Source: Tritonibacter mobilis (GTDB taxonomy: Bacteria; Pseudomonadota; Alphaproteobacteria; Rhodobacterales; Rhodobacteraceae). Taken from it: a stretch of 64,000 nt of DNA. The notes beneath the pieces are model-generated. The model was not told the DNA's origin and made no database searches. It worked only from the letters and a program-made list of their open reading frames with translations. The position numbers and the translations under genes were made by a program. Shown here one piece after another: positions 61,299 to 64,000 of this stretch (position 1 is the first letter of the stretch; the number at the start of each line of letters is the position of its first letter). The stretch covers positions 186,001 to 250,000 of the forward strand of contig NZ_LNWY01000001.1 of the NCBI RefSeq assembly GCF_001681715.1. Direction: 5' to 3'.

Positions 61299-62447
61299 TT
61301 GGCGACAGTGACCCTTCGGGGCATCCGGAAGAATTTCAAAGAAACAGAGGTGTTGCGTGGCATCGATCTGGCAATCGCAGATGGCGAGTTCGTGTCGCTG
61401 GTCGGCCCCTCCGGTTGCGGCAAGTCGACGTTGTTGCGGATCATCGCCGGGTTGGAAAGCGCCAGCGGTGGCTCCATCGAAATCGGCGGAGCGCCGGTAG
61501 ACAGGCTGCGCGCCGCAGATCGCAACCTGTCCATGGTGTTTCAATCCTATGCGCTCTACCCGCATCTGACCGTGGCAGAGAATATCGCGGTGCCGTTGCG
61601 GATGCGCCAGCTCAATACCGCACAGCGCTTGCCGCTGATCGGGCGCGCTGTACCGGGGGCCCGCGAACGGGGGCGTGAAATCGACGCGCGCGTTCTGGAG
61701 GCCGCCAAGACGCTGGAAATCGACCAGCTTCTTGATCGCAAGCCCGGACAATTGTCGGGCGGGCAGCGACAGCGGGTGGCGCTTGGGCGGGCGCTGGTGC
61801 GCGCGCCTGCCGCCTTCTTGCTGGATGAGCCGCTGTCGAACCTTGACGCCAAATTGCGGGTTCACACCCGCACCGAGATTGCCGAGCTGCACCGGCGTCT
61901 GGCTGCAACCTTTATCTACGTTACTCACGATCAGGTCGAGGCAATGACCATGTCGAGCCGCATTGCAGTGATGATGAGCGGCGAAATCCTGCAATGCGAT
62001 GCGCCCACGCGCATCTATGAGGATCCCAACGACCTGCGGGTCGCCGAATTTATTGGCTCGCCCCGGATCAACGTGCTGCCCGCCGAGAGCGACAGCAGCG
62101 GGCGGATTTCGGTGCTGGGCAAGGGCCTGCCTCTGGCCTTGCACGAAGGGCGGCAAACGCTGCAACTTGCCCTGCGCCCAGAAGCGCTGAGCCTGACCCA
62201 TCACACCCCGTTGCTGCAGGGCCGTGTCGTTCACGCAGAAAATCTCGGCCATGAGGTGTTTGTTCAGATCAGCCTCGACGGTGCAGAGCAGCGGGTGGTG
62301 TTGCGGACTGATCCGGCCATGCAGGCGCAGCTTCATTTGGGGGCCAAGGTGGGGCTGACCTTTGATCCCAACCGGGCGCTGATCTTTGATGCGAAAGGTC
62401 AACGCCAGCGCAATCTCCTGCGCGCCTTGCAGGAGATACCGGCATGA
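61299..62447 (+). CDS. ABC transporter ATP-binding protein (UgpC/MalK type)
   Basis: 382 residues from a TTG at 61299. Walker A GPSGCGKST near residue 38, signature LSGGQRQRVALGRA, Walker B FLLDEPLSNLD and YVTHDQVEAMT are intact, with a C-terminal TOBE domain. An insert of about 20 residues (AQRLPLIGRAVPGARERGRE) sits in the helical domain before the signature, which is unusual. It is the first gene of the operon rather than the last. It overlaps the next gene by four bases. Confidence 0.9.
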   Translation: MATVTLRGIRKNFKETEVLRGIDLAIADGEFVSLVGPSGCGKSTLLRIIAGLESASGGSIEIGGAPVDRLRAADRNLSMVFQSYALYPHLTVAENIAVPLRMRQLNTAQRLPLIGRAVPGARERGREIDARVLEAAKTLEIDQLLDRKPGQLSGGQRQRVALGRALVRAPAAFLLDEPLSNLDAKLRVHTRTEIAELHRRLAATFIYVTHDQVEAMTMSSRIAVMMSGEILQCDAPTRIYEDPNDLRVAEFIGSPRINVLPAESDSSGRISVLGKGLPLALHEGRQTLQLALRPEALSLTHHTPLLQGRVVHAENLGHEVFVQISLDGAEQRVVLRTDPAMQAQLHLGAKVGLTFDPNRALIFDAKGQRQRNLLRALQEIPA

Positions 62448-63463
62448 GCGTTGCAGATCTTCCGTCCAGCGCGGCCATGCGGCGTGCCACGGCCGATCCC
62501 GACCGCCGGCAGGCGAGCGCGGGCTGGCTGATGAGTGCGCCAGCGCTGGCGCTGATGCTGACCATTCTGATTGCCCCGGTGCTGCTGGCGCTGATGCTCA
62601 GTTTTACCGATTACTCATTGGGTAATCCCAGTTTCAACTGGGTGGGCTGGGACAATTATGAACGCATCTTCACTCGGTCGACCTATACCAAGATGCTCTC
62701 TGCCACATTCACTTATGTGATTACCGTGGTGCCGCTGTCCGTTGGTCTTGGCCTTGGGGCGGCGCTCTTGATCCAATCCTTGACCCGTGGCGCCGCGATC
62801 TACAAGGCCGTCTATTTTCTGCCCGTGATGGCGACTCTTCTGGCCATGACGATCGTCTGGCAACTGATGCTGCACCCTTCTATCGGGGTGATTAACCGGG
62901 GGCTCGAGGGGCTTTGTGCGATGCCCTTTACCCGTGGTCTTTTGAGCCTGTCGTTCCTTGGCCTCAGCCCGGAGGCGACATGGTTTGGCCGCGTCTGCAC
63001 CGAGGGCGCGCCGCTGTGGCTGGGGGACCGCGACTATGCGATCTGGGTCGTGTGTTTCATCGGCATCTGGCAGGGCTTCGGCTTTAATATGGTGCTCTAT
63101 CTTGCCGGGCTGACGGGGGTATCCCGAGAGCTTTATGCCGCAGCAGAAATGGATGGTGCGCGCTCTTATTGGGAACGCTTCCGGCTGGTGACATGGCCTG
63201 CCCTGGGGCCGACGACAGTGTTTGTTGTCACTATCACCTGCATCCGCGCCTTTCAGGCCTTTGACACGGTAGAGGCGCTGTTTTCGCCCGGCGGCGGTCC
63301 CGGAAAATCCGTCTATGTCATGATGTTTGCCATCTACGAGAAGGGTGTCACGCAGAACCTGATGGGGATCGGCGCGGCCATCACCGTGTTGTTCCTGATC
63401 TTCGTCATGATCCTGACCCTGATCCAGCACTGGATCACCGAACGCAAGGTCCATTACACATGA
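62444..63463 (+). CDS. ABC transporter permease (MalF type)
   Basis: 339 residues. After a 30-residue hydrophilic start the first segment reads LMSAPALALMLTILIAPVLL. The EAA loop AAAEMDGARSYWERFRLVTW near residue 230 docks to the ATPase. A loop near 150-195 (LEGLCAMPFTRGLLSLSFLG, then VCTEGAPLWLGD) is longer than in most relatives. It overlaps the next permease gene by four bases. Confidence 0.92.
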   Translation: MSVADLPSSAAMRRATADPDRRQASAGWLMSAPALALMLTILIAPVLLALMLSFTDYSLGNPSFNWVGWDNYERIFTRSTYTKMLSATFTYVITVVPLSVGLGLGAALLIQSLTRGAAIYKAVYFLPVMATLLAMTIVWQLMLHPSIGVINRGLEGLCAMPFTRGLLSLSFLGLSPEATWFGRVCTEGAPLWLGDRDYAIWVVCFIGIWQGFGFNMVLYLAGLTGVSRELYAAAEMDGARSYWERFRLVTWPALGPTTVFVVTITCIRAFQAFDTVEALFSPGGGPGKSVYVMMFAIYEKGVTQNLMGIGAAITVLFLIFVMILTLIQHWITERKVHYT

Positions 63464-64000
63464 CCCGCTTCTCCCCTTCCCTGATAATCCGTCATTTCAT
63501 CCTGATGATCGGCGCAGCTGTTGTCCTTGCCCCCTTTGTGGTGATGCTGAGTTATTCGCTGAAATCTCCGGCTGAAATCGAACGTGGCACCGGTGGCCTG
63601 TTTGGCGCGCAAGAGATGATGGTGGACCCGAAATGCGCGCTTAGAAACGCGCCGCGTCGCGGGGATATCGAGACTGCGCGCACGCGCTTTCCCGACCGCG
63701 ACGACAGCACCATCCAGACCCTCCTCACCGAAGAGGCGAATGCGGCCTGCGAAGTGCGGCCGGTGGTGTTTAACTACCGCTCAGCGTTTCAGGACGCCCC
63801 GCTGTTGCGCTACCTATTGAACGGCGTCATCGTCACCGCGTCGATCTTCCTTTTGCAAGTCCTCATCGCGCTGCCTGCGGCCTACGCCCTGTCCAAACTG
63901 AAGTTCTGGGGGCGCGAAGCGGTGTTTGGATTGGTCCTGTTCTGTCTGTTGATCCCGGTACATGCCATCGCACTGCCGCTTTATCTGGGGCTTGCGAAGA
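63460..64000 (+). CDS. ABC transporter permease (MalG type), cut by window end
   Basis: 180 residues present from the ATG at 63460, which overlaps the previous stop. The first membrane segment (LIIRHFILMIGAAVVLAPFV) is followed by YSLKSPAEIE. A roughly 45-residue insert rich in Arg, Asp and Thr, with one Cys at each side, then precedes FNYRSAFQ. The main BPD segments start near residue 118. The rest lies outside the window. It would pair with the MalF-type protein upstream. Confidence 0.9.
   Translation, partial: MTRFSPSLIIRHFILMIGAAVVLAPFVVMLSYSLKSPAEIERGTGGLFGAQEMMVDPKCALRNAPRRGDIETARTRFPDRDDSTIQTLLTEEANAACEVRPVVFNYRSAFQDAPLLRYLLNGVIVTASIFLLQVLIALPAAYALSKLKFWGREAVFGLVLFCLLIPVHAIALPLYLGLAK

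Overview
The window is GC-rich, tightly packed, and looks like chromosomal DNA of an alphaproteobacterium of the Rhodobacteraceae, probably the marine Roseobacter group. The evidence is the gene content: malyl-CoA lyase of the ethylmalonyl-CoA type, a TAXI-TRAP transporter, a tripartite tricarboxylate transporter, a Hint-domain protein, a DgcN/DgcA pair, the DUF4212/acetate-symporter pair with its DUF294 partner, and many sugar ABC operons. No rRNA, tRNA, phage, insertion sequence or CRISPR array was seen. I infer the lineage from gene content and did not check it by search.

Layout. 1-310: end of fdhD. 0.4-10.6 kb: divergent amino-sugar locus (NagA, NagB-II-type deaminase, GntR regulator and BadF-type kinase on the minus strand; MurQ, a sugar ABC importer and a Gfo/Idh/MocA oxidoreductase on the plus strand). 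10.7-17.3 kb: single genes (BetI-like regulator, Hint protein, ASCH protein, accA, AraC/GyrI regulator, LysE exporter, Lrp regulator, VOC protein). 17.4-21.6 kb: malyl-CoA lyase and a divergent D-amino-acid module (dgcN, dgcA, D-amino-acid transaminase). 21.7-27.0 kb: LigB-type dioxygenase, DUF1244 protein, Ca/Na antiporter, and a subtilase divergent from an ECF sigma/anti-sigma pair.

27.0-32.3 kb is the least explained stretch. An ABC exporter whose nucleotide-binding domain has lost every catalytic motif is translationally coupled to a DgcN-like P-loop protein. Upstream of these are an alpha/beta hydrolase and a secreted CRTAC1-type FG-GAP protein. 32.2-36.8 kb: ROK repressor divergent from a xylose-type ABC importer (xylFHG). 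36.9-45.3 kb: an acid-catabolism operon (acyl-CoA dehydrogenase, CoA-transferase, TAXI-TRAP transporter, thiolase) with a divergent LysR gene and a classic LysR box. 45.3-51.2 kb: two-gene acetate-type symporter, DUF294/CBS/cNMP signalling protein, small membrane protein and membrane-anchored DEDDh exonuclease. 51.9-55.0 kb: a lower-GC three-gene surface-sugar module (acyltransferase, DegT aminotransferase, WecF-like transferase). 55.1-60.3 kb: tctCBA divergent from a MarR regulator and a sulfatase. 60.3-64.0 kb: LysR regulator divergent from a second sugar ABC importer, which runs off the end.

Taken together this is a region of nutrient scavenging: cell-wall amino sugars, D-amino acids, xylose, organic acids, probable organosulfates and oligosaccharides, each with a local regulator and often a visible inverted-repeat operator. 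All functions come from reading motifs and context; no database search was run.
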